Assembly: GCA_028283025.1 (NCBI GenBank)
Contig: JAPYNO010000034.1
Span: 1 to 41,280, forward strand
Length of the DNA stretch: 41,280 nucleotides
From: Pseudomonadales bacterium
Lineage (GTDB): Bacteria > Pseudomonadota > Gammaproteobacteria > Pseudomonadales > Azotimanducaceae
Direction: 5' to 3'
Both the position numbers and the translations under genes were made by a program. The notes beneath the pieces were generated by a model. That model saw only the letters and a list, made by a program, of their open reading frames with translations. It was not told where the DNA came from and did no database searches. Every line of letters starts with the position of its first letter. Position 1 is the stretch's first letter. Shown here piece by piece: positions 27,884 to 35,584 of this stretch.

Positions 27884-28880
27884 ACTGCCGCCACTGAATC
27901 AGTATCGTCAAGGCGTTTTGATTTCGGCTTTCATGGTGCTCAGTCCAATCGCATGGAGCGCCTTTGACGATATTTCTGAACAGGCCTTGCGCTCACTCGC
28001 CGAGAGCGCCGAGCCCATTGAGTGGGCAGAAGTCGCTGGCGCCTGCTTCACCATGGGCGATGCGAGAGCCTACCCGGAAGAAACGCCGCCGCGAGAAATG
28101 TGCGTCGAGCACTTCTCTGTGTCCAAGCACGAAATCACCAACGCGCAGTTCGCCCGCTTCGTACTTGAGACAGGTTATGTGACGCGCGCCGAACGAGGCT
28201 GGCGCATCGCCGACGATGACTGGCCGGGGCCGGAGACGCCCGCTGGTTCGTTCGTGTTCTTTGCGAGCGCGCGCGCGCGCGGCTTCAGCGACTGGTGGAA
28301 GTTCGTGCCCGGAGCGAATTGGCTGCATCCGAGAAGCGATGCGCCGCTTGATGTCGGCTTCGCGTCGTTTCCTGTCGTACAGGTCGTCTATGAGGATGCC
28401 CTCGCCTTCGCCGACTGGACGAGCGCGCGTCTTCCCAATGAAGCCGAATGGGAGTATGCCGCACGCGGCGGGCTCGATGGCGAAGTCTATTCTTGGGCAG
28501 CAGCCGAAGACGCCGCGATCGAGGACAAGGCCAATACTTGGCAGGGCGTCTTTCCAATCGCCGATACGGGCGACGATGGCTTTGTCGGCATCGCTCCGGT
28601 CGGCTCGTTTCCGGCCAACGGCTTTGGACTCTTTGACATGATCGGCAATGTCTGGGAGTGGACCGACTCGGCCTATTACCCAAGCCACGATGATGCCAGA
28701 TGGCGCGACGCGAGTAGTGACGGTTTTGACCCAGGCCAAGGCGACCGACCTGTGCGTGTCCTCAAGGGCGGCTCGTTTTTGTGCAGCGATGCCTATTGCT
28801 ATCGCTTTCGTCCGGCAGCACGGCAAGCCCAAGACCTCGCGCTTGGAAGTTCGCACATCGGGTTTCGCGTGGTTCGATAG
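27876..28880 (+). CDS. Formylglycine-generating-enzyme (SUMF1) family protein, exported
   Basis: The FGE family converts a cysteine of sulfatases to formylglycine; other members of the fold lack activity. Seen are the family segments FTMGDARAYPEETPPRE, SKHEITNAQFARF, RLPNEAEWEYAARGG and GNVWEWTDS, and near the C-terminus VLKGGSFLCSDAYCYRF-RPAAR. C303 and C308 lie in GGSFLCxxxxC with the same five-residue offset as the catalytic pair of active bacterial FGE, suggesting a true enzyme. The GTG at 27876 gives 334 residues with a signal-like start (QGVLISAFMVLSPIAWSA); it overlaps the TPR gene. An exported position is unusual for bacterial FGE. No sulfatase gene is in the window. Confidence 0.88.
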   Translation: MSKLPPLNQYRQGVLISAFMVLSPIAWSAFDDISEQALRSLAESAEPIEWAEVAGACFTMGDARAYPEETPPREMCVEHFSVSKHEITNAQFARFVLETGYVTRAERGWRIADDDWPGPETPAGSFVFFASARARGFSDWWKFVPGANWLHPRSDAPLDVGFASFPVVQVVYEDALAFADWTSARLPNEAEWEYAARGGLDGEVYSWAAAEDAAIEDKANTWQGVFPIADTGDDGFVGIAPVGSFPANGFGLFDMIGNVWEWTDSAYYPSHDDARWRDASSDGFDPGQGDRPVRVLKGGSFLCSDAYCYRFRPAARQAQDLALGSSHIGFRVVR

Positions 28881-29040
28881 TGGCTGCCGGCGATGCGTCA
28901 AGAACCATCAGCGAGGCAGTGCTGTCCTCATTCAGCACATGTGAGACTCCCTGAGCCTTGGAGGGACTGGCTGATTTCGACTGATGTGCTTGCTTGAGGC
29001 ATTTGGCTGCATGTCCTGAATTAAAAGTTCCAATTCCTTG

Positions 29041-29078
29041 AATAAGCCGGAATAAGCCGGAATAAGCCGGAATAAGCC
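29041..29078. repeat. Tandem decamer repeat AATAAGCCGG, nearly four copies
   Basis: Three full copies of AATAAGCCGG and a fourth ending after eight bases run from 29041 to 29078. They lie 10 bases beyond the stop codon of the AlbA_2 gene, on its 3' side. Read on the minus strand in that gene's own frame they continue as GLFRLIPAYSGLF. Confidence 0.95.
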
Positions 29079-29087
29079 AAAAGCAGT

Positions 29088-30482
29088 CTATATGGATTTC
29101 CAGCGAGCGCCCCGTCCATGTCCTACGGATTCAGCTAACCCCTTCGCCTTCAGGATGGCAAGATCTTCTCGCACCCGTCGCTCGTTTGTGTGATGATCTA
29201 ACAGGGAGCTAACCTCCCTGAGAGCAAGGGGACGGCCGAAACGGCGTAACAGCGTCAAAATTGCCTCTTGTTGTTGAGTTAAATATATATTGGATTTCAT
29301 GTCTGCCTGGTGGTCTACGCGCCGGAAGCGCACGGTAACCCAATCACTGCGTTCCTCGATTTCCGGGCTAGGCAACCCAGCGGCCGTCACCAGATCAGCC
29401 ATCTTGATCGTTCCCCTACCCCATTCCTTGATAATGCCACGCCGGTAAAACGTGCGGGCAATCAGTGGATTCCACGGCCTAGATTCATGCGGTGCGAACA
29501 GGTCGTCCGGGGTCAACCCGAAGTGCAGTGGGCCAGTGGAGGTCACTTCAAGGCGATCATCGTACACGGCGAGTCCGATGGAGCCGCCACCCAATGCGTA
29601 GTCTCGATGGCACAACGCATTCGCAAGCGCCTCTCGTGTTGCCAGCGGTGGATAAAGAGGTTCGTCAATACGCTGTATCCGTCCAGATTCGAACCGGCTT
29701 GCAATTGGTAAGGTCTCGCGGAGAAAGCGCTCGCCGCTTGCAAGGAGGCTGAATGCGTTGCCGCAGAACTGACGATTATCATGGAACTCGGTTCGGTCGA
29801 GGCCACGAAAGCGCGCGACGCGGAGCAGGCATTGCGGCATATCGCATTCAAGCCGTTCGGTCTTTCCGAAAAGCACTGCGGCTGCGCGAAACAACGCGCC
29901 ATCGCGCATCAGTCCCAAACCGCGCAGTAACTCCTCGGGATCCCGGCTGCCAGGTTCATTCAAGCGACCAATACGGACTGCCTCTGCGATCGTATTGCGA
30001 ATCTCGGCAATATCTAGGTCATCAATGGTCCATCCCGTGGCAGGTTGAGTCTCCCAGCGTCGCTCGGCGTGCATGCGCTCGAACAGCATGCGATTGTATT
30101 CTTCGGAAGACATGCGCCGCGTGGTGTTGCCAATCCGTCGATAAGGGACACCCTTGTACTGATATGGAGGGGATGAACCCGGAGTTACGCGAACCGCAAT
30201 CACCTGCTTATCACCTGAAACTCGAATCCTCTCGATTTCTGGAAATGCTGGCGGATCAATTCGCTGAATTTCGGCACTGACATCTTCAACGGTGCGTTCG
30301 CTCACGTCTTGGCCGGTCACGGCGCCATCTGGCGCAACGCCAAACAGCACATGCCCGCCCCGCTGATTGAGCATGGCACAAACGGTCACCGCAGCTTCGC
30401 GACGAGTTCCGGTGGTGGCCTTGAATTCCAACGTCTCGGATTCGCCGGAAGCAACAAGCGCCTTGATTTGGTCGAGCATCAT
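29088..30482 (-). CDS. AlbA_2/Schlafen-type putative DNA-binding ATPase
   Basis: A 464-residue protein with an N-terminal AlbA_2 (divergent AAA_4, Schlafen-like) domain: ESETLEFKATTGTRREA and the glycine segment GGHVLFGVAPDG. The middle has an HATPase_c_4-like region (ALANALCHRDYALGGGSIGLAVYDDRLEV, GRGTIKM), and the C-terminus is a winged-helix (QEAILTLLRRFGRPLALREVSSLL, ERRVREDLAILKAKG). Such proteins are often annotated RecG-like and are common in accessory regions; suggested roles are transcriptional regulation or defence. The start is the first of two ATG codons at 30482. Downstream, the frame remains open 52 codons beyond the TAG stop and includes the decamer repeat. Confidence 0.9.
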   Translation of the reverse strand: MMLDQIKALVASGESETLEFKATTGTRREAAVTVCAMLNQRGGHVLFGVAPDGAVTGQDVSERTVEDVSAEIQRIDPPAFPEIERIRVSGDKQVIAVRVTPGSSPPYQYKGVPYRRIGNTTRRMSSEEYNRMLFERMHAERRWETQPATGWTIDDLDIAEIRNTIAEAVRIGRLNEPGSRDPEELLRGLGLMRDGALFRAAAVLFGKTERLECDMPQCLLRVARFRGLDRTEFHDNRQFCGNAFSLLASGERFLRETLPIASRFESGRIQRIDEPLYPPLATREALANALCHRDYALGGGSIGLAVYDDRLEVTSTGPLHFGLTPDDLFAPHESRPWNPLIARTFYRRGIIKEWGRGTIKMADLVTAAGLPSPEIEERSDWVTVRFRRVDHQADMKSNIYLTQQQEAILTLLRRFGRPLALREVSSLLDHHTNERRVREDLAILKAKGLAESVGHGRGARWKSI

Positions 30483-30629
30483 TCACGCAACTCCGCGATG
30501 AGGTCTTCGCGTTCACGACATCTTCTCACAGAGCCGCATGATGCCTTTGAGGGATTCGGCGTGGGAATGGGCGACGTTCATGACATTGAGATTGGCGATG
30601 CGCTCTTTGTTGCACTTCTGCCGAGAAGT

Positions 30630-30645
30630 GTAGTAACGTTTCTAC
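30630..30645. promoter_or_regulatory. Imperfect palindrome, candidate Phd-VapC operator
   Basis: The 16 bases read GTAGTAACGTTTCTAC. Apart from positions 5 and 12 they are self-complementary, centred on AACGTT. The site ends 23 bases before the antitoxin ATG, where autoregulating Phd/YefM antitoxins bind. Confidence 0.45.
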
Positions 30646-30668
30646 TAAATGTCCTTTAGAGACACTCA

Positions 30669-30923
30669 ATGCGTTTTACCAAAATGACAAGCCGTGAATT
30701 CAACCAGGACACGGGGCGAGCAAAGCGAGCGGCGATGAGCGGCCCGGTCATGATCACTGATCGCGGGCAGGCTCGCCATGTTCTACTGAACATTGAAGCG
30801 TACTGGCAACTTTCGGGAACGCGAAGGAACATTGTCGAGCTGCTCGCTCTGAAAACGACAGATGATCTAGACCTGACCATTCCGCCACGCACTGATTTAC
30901 CACGAACACCAGATTTGGATTGA
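30669..30923 (+). CDS. Phd/YefM-family antitoxin
   Basis: An 84-residue protein with the Phd fold pattern: TSREFNQDTGRAKRAA at the N-terminus, GPVMITDRGQARHVLLNIEAYWQL (positions about 25-48) where the family has GPVxITxRGxPxxVLMS. The N-terminal part should dimerise and bind DNA; the C-terminal tail (IPPRTDLPRTPDLD) should wrap the toxin. It is followed by the VapC toxin gene with a one-base stop/start overlap (TGATG). A candidate operator lies just upstream. Confidence 0.9.
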   Translation: MRFTKMTSREFNQDTGRAKRAAMSGPVMITDRGQARHVLLNIEAYWQLSGTRRNIVELLALKTTDDLDLTIPPRTDLPRTPDLD

Positions 30924-31339
30924 TGTATTTGCTCGACACCAATATCGTCTCGGAATTGCGCAAAGTCCAAATTGGGAAAGGCAGTGAATCTGTGGCTCGG
31001 TGGTCAGCCTCTAAGAAGGTGGAAGACCTGTATGTGTCGGTCATCACAGTTGAGGAGCTAGAGATTGGTGTGCTCAGAATTTCGCGGTATGACACTTCGC
31101 AAGGACGAATTCTCAATGATTGGCTGAACGACCAAGTGCTGCCCGCTTTTGCAGACAGGATCTTGCCTGTGGACTTACGGGTGGCAAGAACAAGCGCCCG
31201 GCTGCATGTACCAGATCCGCGCCCTGTCAGAGATGCAATGATCGCTGCTACCGCCGTTGTTCATGGATTGACGCTGGTGACGCGAAACACCAAGGACTTC
31301 GAGCAAGCAGATGTCAATTTGTTGAATCCATGGGTCTAG
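30923..31339 (+). CDS. vapC: VapC-family PIN ribonuclease toxin
   Basis: A 138-residue PIN toxin that cleaves RNA (tRNA or rRNA in studied members) when freed from its antitoxin. The acidic quartet is D5 (LLDTN), E44 (TVEELEIG), D104 (VRDAMIAAT) and D125 (TKDFEQA). The ATG at 30923 overlaps the antitoxin stop; a TTG just before it adds one Met-like codon and is less likely. The gene ends 25 bases from the convergent acyltransferase gene. Confidence 0.93.
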   Translation: MYLLDTNIVSELRKVQIGKGSESVARWSASKKVEDLYVSVITVEELEIGVLRISRYDTSQGRILNDWLNDQVLPAFADRILPVDLRVARTSARLHVPDPRPVRDAMIAATAVVHGLTLVTRNTKDFEQADVNLLNPWV

Positions 31340-31364
31340 GCGCAGGCGGACAAGGCGCCGAGAT

Positions 31365-32246
31365 TCACTGCGCCTCCATCAGCGCATGAATTCTCGCATC
31401 GCGCGCTCGCCAGATTTCGCTGAGCCAGTCATGCGTTGCCTGCCGCAATGCGTCCTCATCATCCAATTGCTGCGCCGCTGCGAACGGCGGCACCGGCAGC
31501 GCGCGCACGTCGAACTTCGCCGCGCCCATGCGACCACTTAAGAGATCCCAGAAGCCCGGCCTGCCCTTGGGGTAGACGATGGTGACATCAAGCACCGCTT
31601 CAAGGCGCGTACCAAGCCTGCCGAGGACAGCGGCGACGCCGCCAGTGCGCGGATTCAATAGGTACCGGTACGGCGACGCTTGGTGAGCGTGCTTTTCCGT
31701 AGTGAAGCGCGTGCCTTCGGCGAAGATCATGATGCCGGTGGGACGCTTCTCGAAAATCTCGATGGCGCGGCTCATGCGCGCCTGATCGACCTGCTTCAGT
31801 TCGGGGCGACGCGCAATTTGCTCGCGCGAATAGCGCTTCAGGTATGGGAAGCCGAGAAAGTGCATGGCGAGGCCCACAAGCGGTAGCCAGATGAGCACCT
31901 GCTTGTTGAAAAACTTCAAGGGCGGTACATGTTCGCGCATGAAGTTCTGCAAGAGGATGATGTCCACCCAGGACTGATGGTTTGGAATGAGCAGGAACCA
32001 CTTGTCGCGCGCGAGGCGCTCATCGCCTGCCCATGTGACCTCGACTTCACCCAAGAGTCTTTTGTTCATCAGCCAGCGGTTCACATCCACAGCGTGGTCG
32101 ATGACTGCGTCGATGCGCGCACTTAAACCTGTTCGCCACGCCGGAATGGGCATGATGAATCGAAGCAACACAAGCACATAGAGATAGATGCACATGGCGC
32201 CGAGATTGAGTCCGAGTGCAGCCGCCATGAAGATGCCGAGCAGCAT
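31365..32246 (-). CDS. Membrane-associated acyltransferase, PlsC-like (YihG type)
   Basis: A 293-residue acyltransferase likely to acylate lysophospholipids at the 2 position. The catalytic HX4D motif is in PNHQSWVDI and the glycerol-phosphate binding motif in FAEGTRF. An N-terminal hydrophobic segment (LGIFMAAALGLNLGAMCIYLYVLVLLRF) anchors it to the inner membrane. It is close to the YihG/acyltransferase family rather than PlsC itself because of the N-terminal extension and long spacing. It begins two bases after hisC and is the last gene of a minus-strand series. Confidence 0.9.
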   Translation of the reverse strand: MLLGIFMAAALGLNLGAMCIYLYVLVLLRFIMPIPAWRTGLSARIDAVIDHAVDVNRWLMNKRLLGEVEVTWAGDERLARDKWFLLIPNHQSWVDIILLQNFMREHVPPLKFFNKQVLIWLPLVGLAMHFLGFPYLKRYSREQIARRPELKQVDQARMSRAIEIFEKRPTGIMIFAEGTRFTTEKHAHQASPYRYLLNPRTGGVAAVLGRLGTRLEAVLDVTIVYPKGRPGFWDLLSGRMGAAKFDVRALPVPPFAAAQQLDDEDALRQATHDWLSEIWRARDARIHALMEAQ

Positions 32247-32248
32247 GG

Positions 32249-33310
32249 TTAGCCTCGAAGCGCGCCGAGCATAGCATCGTTTTCGGCTTCGCTGCCGATG
32301 GTGATGCGAAGCGCATCGCCTGGATGCGCGAAGTAGCGCACAAGCACGCCCTTGCTCTTGAGATCGGCAAAGAGATTTTGCGCAAAGACCCCCGCAGGCG
32401 GCGTGGCATGAACAAAATTGGCGTGCGATTCGGGGACTTCAAAGCCTTCTGCAATCAGCGCAGCGCGAACCCGCTCACGCTCTGCGCGAATGCGCGCGGT
32501 GTTCTTGGCTTTATGCGCCTGATCTTGCCACGCCGCCAAGCCTAACGCCTGCGCAATGCCATCCACGTTGTAGCTGTCGCGAACCTTGGTGGCCATCGGC
32601 GCGATGAGCGCTTCATTGCCGAGTCCGAATCCAAGCCTGAGCCCTGCGAGCGCATAGCCTTTGCTGAACGTTCGCAGCAATATCACATTGGGGTGCTCGG
32701 CAATCAGTGCAAGACTGTTGTGTTCTTGCTTAGGTGCCACGAAATCCACATAGGCCTCGTCAATCAGCAAGACGCCGGGGACGGCGCATGCCAAGTCATG
32801 CAAGGCTTGCAAAGGGAAAAGGCGGCCGGTCGGCGCGTGTGGATTGACGATCAATACCAGACTCGGTGCCAAGTCGCGGACTTGTCCTGGCAATGCCGAG
32901 GGCAATCCGCGGCCTTGGTCAAGACTCACACCCACGAATTTGCATTGGTGCAAGGCAGCGAGCACCGGATAGAGCGAATAGGTCGGCTCGGTGCTGAGCA
33001 CGCACGAATCCGGTGCGCAAAATGTCGTGAACACCATGCGCAGCAGCTCATCGCCGCCGTTGGTGACGACGACTTCTGCCTCGGCGATTTGCAGTTCGGC
33101 GGCAATCGCTTGTCGCAGTGACCGGCAATCTGGCTCTGGGTATTTTTGCAAGCTCGCCGCGTCGAAGTCGCGCAGCGCCTCGAACACGCCAGGACTTGGC
33201 GGAAAGGGATTTTCGTTGGTGTTGAGCTTGACGATGCCCGGCTCGCGAGGCTGCTCGCCTGGCGTGTATCCGGTCATCGAAGCGATGTGCGTCCGCTCAA
33301 GCCGCCTCAT
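32249..33310 (-). CDS. hisC: Histidinol-phosphate aminotransferase
   Basis: HisC transfers an amino group from glutamate to imidazole acetol phosphate in histidine synthesis, using PLP. The 353-residue length is normal with the ATG at 33310. Motifs are KLNTNENPFPPSP near the start, LLIDEAYVDF, and the PLP lysine in RTFSKGYALAGLRLGF. The ATG lies inside the end of the transporter gene (14-base overlap), so translation is coupled. It is separate from hisZ, which is in the 23-kb region on the other strand. Confidence 0.95.
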   Translation of the reverse strand: MRRLERTHIASMTGYTPGEQPREPGIVKLNTNENPFPPSPGVFEALRDFDAASLQKYPEPDCRSLRQAIAAELQIAEAEVVVTNGGDELLRMVFTTFCAPDSCVLSTEPTYSLYPVLAALHQCKFVGVSLDQGRGLPSALPGQVRDLAPSLVLIVNPHAPTGRLFPLQALHDLACAVPGVLLIDEAYVDFVAPKQEHNSLALIAEHPNVILLRTFSKGYALAGLRLGFGLGNEALIAPMATKVRDSYNVDGIAQALGLAAWQDQAHKAKNTARIRAERERVRAALIAEGFEVPESHANFVHATPPAGVFAQNLFADLKSKGVLVRYFAHPGDALRITIGSEAENDAMLGALRG

Positions 33311-34364
33311 GTGTTTGCGCGCCTGTCTGCTCTTCTTGCACCTGACCCGCCGCTCGAGCCGGGCCGAGCAGCAGTCCGATTCGCCGCGTTGATTCGCTGG
33401 CATCCAAGGCGATTTTCACCGTCACGGTCAAAGGCACTGCGAGCAACATGCCCACCGGACCAAGCATCCATCCCCAAAAGATGATCGACAGCAACACCAC
33501 CAAGGCCGACAGCCCGAGACCCGCGCCTAAGAATCTCGGTTCGATGAAGTTGCCGATCAGCACATTAACGGCAAGAAATCCGAGGCCGGTGATCAAGGCC
33601 AGCCCAAGCCCGCCATCGCCTTGCATGAGTGCGAGCAGCACAGGCGGCACGGCGGCGATGATCGAGCCAATCGCCGGCACGAAATTGAGGAAGAAGGCGA
33701 GCAGTCCCCACAGGAATGGAAAATCGACGCCGATGACGGCGAGGAATCCGCCGAGAAGGACGCCGGTGAGCACGCTCGTGCTGGCCTTGATGGCCATATA
33801 GCGATTGAGGGTGGCAGCGAACTGCTCGAAGTGCGGCAAGTCGCGGTCCGGGTTCTTCAAGGCCGCGACGAGCTTCGGGCGTATCGTCGATGCTTCGGCG
33901 AGGATGAATATGACGGTCAACAGAATCAAGAAGCCATTGCTGAGCACGCCACCCAAGCCGCGCAAAGTAGTGCCTGCGAGTTGCAGCGCCGTGCTCGGAT
34001 CAAAAATTTCGGTAAAGTTCGCGGGCCTTGGCAGACCTTGCGCCTCCACCCAATCCATCAGGGACTGATAGAGCACTTCAAGTCGCTGCTGATAGGCGGG
34101 CAAGCTATCCGTGAACTGACCGAGCGATTGCGTGAAGAGCGCACCGACCGCGAGCAATATGGCTATCAGCGTACTGATGACCAGGATGATGGCCACGACT
34201 TTCGGTACACGGTGCCGTTCAAGCCAAAGGAAAGGCGTGCTGGCAATCGTCGCGACGAATACCGACAGCAGAAACGGCACCATGAGCGCCTGCGCCGCCT
34301 TGATGCCAGCAGCAACGACAACCAAGGCCGCAAGAACGACGATGCCGCGCACACCAAAGCTCAA
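33297..34364 (-). CDS. AI-2E-family transporter (PerM-like)
   Basis: A polytopic inner-membrane protein of the AI-2E/PerM family, whose members export autoinducer-like molecules, sodium or unknown solutes; the substrate cannot be named here. Hydrophobic helices include RGIVVLAALVVVAAGI, VVAIILVISTLIAILLAVG, FLILLTVIFILAE, and the conserved block LLAFFLNFVPAIGSIIAAVPP. The frame extends to 34403, but the TTG at 34364 is preferred because it overlaps the helicase stop (TTGA) and has a GGAG eight bases ahead; this gives 355 residues. It overlaps hisC by 14 bases. Confidence 0.88.
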   Translation of the reverse strand: MSFGVRGIVVLAALVVVAAGIKAAQALMVPFLLSVFVATIASTPFLWLERHRVPKVVAIILVISTLIAILLAVGALFTQSLGQFTDSLPAYQQRLEVLYQSLMDWVEAQGLPRPANFTEIFDPSTALQLAGTTLRGLGGVLSNGFLILLTVIFILAEASTIRPKLVAALKNPDRDLPHFEQFAATLNRYMAIKASTSVLTGVLLGGFLAVIGVDFPFLWGLLAFFLNFVPAIGSIIAAVPPVLLALMQGDGGLGLALITGLGFLAVNVLIGNFIEPRFLGAGLGLSALVVLLSIIFWGWMLGPVGMLLAVPLTVTVKIALDASESTRRIGLLLGPARAAGQVQEEQTGAQTHEAA

Positions 34365-35584
34365 TTGCTTGGCTCCAGCAAGGACTCGGGGGGATGCACG
34401 CAACTGGCCGCTGACCCAAGCACCGCTTCAATGGCGGGCAAAGAAAAGGCGTCGTCCTCGCACACAAAGCTCACCGCCTTGCCCTTGGCGCCCGCTCGCC
34501 CAGTACGACCAATGCGATGCACATAGTCATCCGCCTCATACGGAAGATCAAAGTTTACGACATGTGAGATGGCTTCTACATGCAACCCACGTCCGGCGAC
34601 ATCTGTTGCCACGAGTGTCGGCGATGCGCCATCGCGAAAACGCGAAAGGACTTTTAGACGCTTTTTTTGCGGCACATCGCCGGTGAGCAATTGACAGTTG
34701 GCGCCGAGCCGCTTGAGGCCCTCGGCGACGCGCGCACCTTGGTCGCGCCGGTTGACAAACACCAGTACGCGGCTGCCATTGACTGTGTCAAGCAAGGCTT
34801 TGAGCACGCCGAGCTTGTCCTTGCGGCTGACCATCCAGAAGTGCTGGTCAATGCTGTCAGCGGCAATCTGCTCAGGCTTGACTTGAATGTGCATGGCGTC
34901 GCGCGTCCAGGATTCGGCGATGCGCTTGACATCGTCGTTGTAGGTCGCACTGAAGAAGAGTGTCTGGCGATCTTTCTTGTGCGGCGTCATCAGCACGATC
35001 CTGCGCACATCGGGAATAAAGCCCATGTCCATGAGTCGGTCGGCCTCGTCGATGACAAGCGACTCAACACGCGCAAGATTGACCAATCGACGGCGGGCGA
35101 AGTCAATCAGCCTGCCGGGGGTCGCGACGAGAATATCAATGGCGTCCTCGGCGAGGCGCAGTCGCTGACGCTCGAAGTCCATGCCGCCGATGATGGACAC
35201 CACGCGCGTCGAGCAGTAGCGCGAAATCTCCACCGCATCATCAGCAATCTGCATAGCGAGCTCGCGCGTCGGTGCCAAGATAAGTGAGCGAGGGAAGCCC
35301 GTTTCTCGCGGCGCTGGCAACGGATTTTCAAGCTGATGCGTGATGAGCGCGATGAGAAATGCTGCTGTCTTGCCGGTGCCTGTCTGTGCCTGGCCAACAA
35401 TATCGTAGTCGCTCAAGGCATATGGCAGCGCTTCGCTTTGGATGGGCGTACAGTATTCGAAGCCGAGCCGCGCAATGCCGCGCATCAGCGGCAATGGCAG
35501 GCCAAAATCATGAAAGCGATCAAGCCCTGGCGCTTCCGCCACCTTGAACTCATCGAGCGACCATTCTCGGCTGTTACGGGACAT
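34361..35584 (-). CDS. DEAD-box RNA helicase (RhlB/RhlE type)
   Basis: A 407-residue ATP-dependent RNA helicase. Motifs in order: Q motif YCTPIQSEALP, Walker A AQTGTGKT, GG-containing SIIGG, TPGRL, Walker B DEAD, SAT, and HRIGRTGRAG. The length matches RhlB more than RhlE, and the C-terminal tail is short and lacks a long basic extension. It starts one base inside the aminotransferase stop (TGATG) and overlaps the transporter gene by four bases. It may act in RNA decay or ribosome assembly, but the exact orthology is not certain. Confidence 0.94.
   Translation of the reverse strand: MSRNSREWSLDEFKVAEAPGLDRFHDFGLPLPLMRGIARLGFEYCTPIQSEALPYALSDYDIVGQAQTGTGKTAAFLIALITHQLENPLPAPRETGFPRSLILAPTRELAMQIADDAVEISRYCSTRVVSIIGGMDFERQRLRLAEDAIDILVATPGRLIDFARRRLVNLARVESLVIDEADRLMDMGFIPDVRRIVLMTPHKKDRQTLFFSATYNDDVKRIAESWTRDAMHIQVKPEQIAADSIDQHFWMVSRKDKLGVLKALLDTVNGSRVLVFVNRRDQGARVAEGLKRLGANCQLLTGDVPQKKRLKVLSRFRDGASPTLVATDVAGRGLHVEAISHVVNFDLPYEADDYVHRIGRTGRAGAKGKAVSFVCEDDAFSLPAIEAVLGSAASCVHPPESLLEPSN

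Noticed and set aside
28919-28966. Hairpins GTGCTG/CAGCAC and TCCCT/AGGGA after the FGE-like gene
   Set aside because: Neither is followed by a T tract on the plus strand, so a factor-independent terminator cannot be supported.
29041-29078. Decamer repeats as a CRISPR array
   Set aside because: The units are contiguous with no spacers and are too short for CRISPR repeats.
33621-34526. 301-codon plus-strand frame opposite the transporter and helicase
   Set aside because: Biased Arg/Glu/His composition and two clear genes on the other strand mark it as a shadow.
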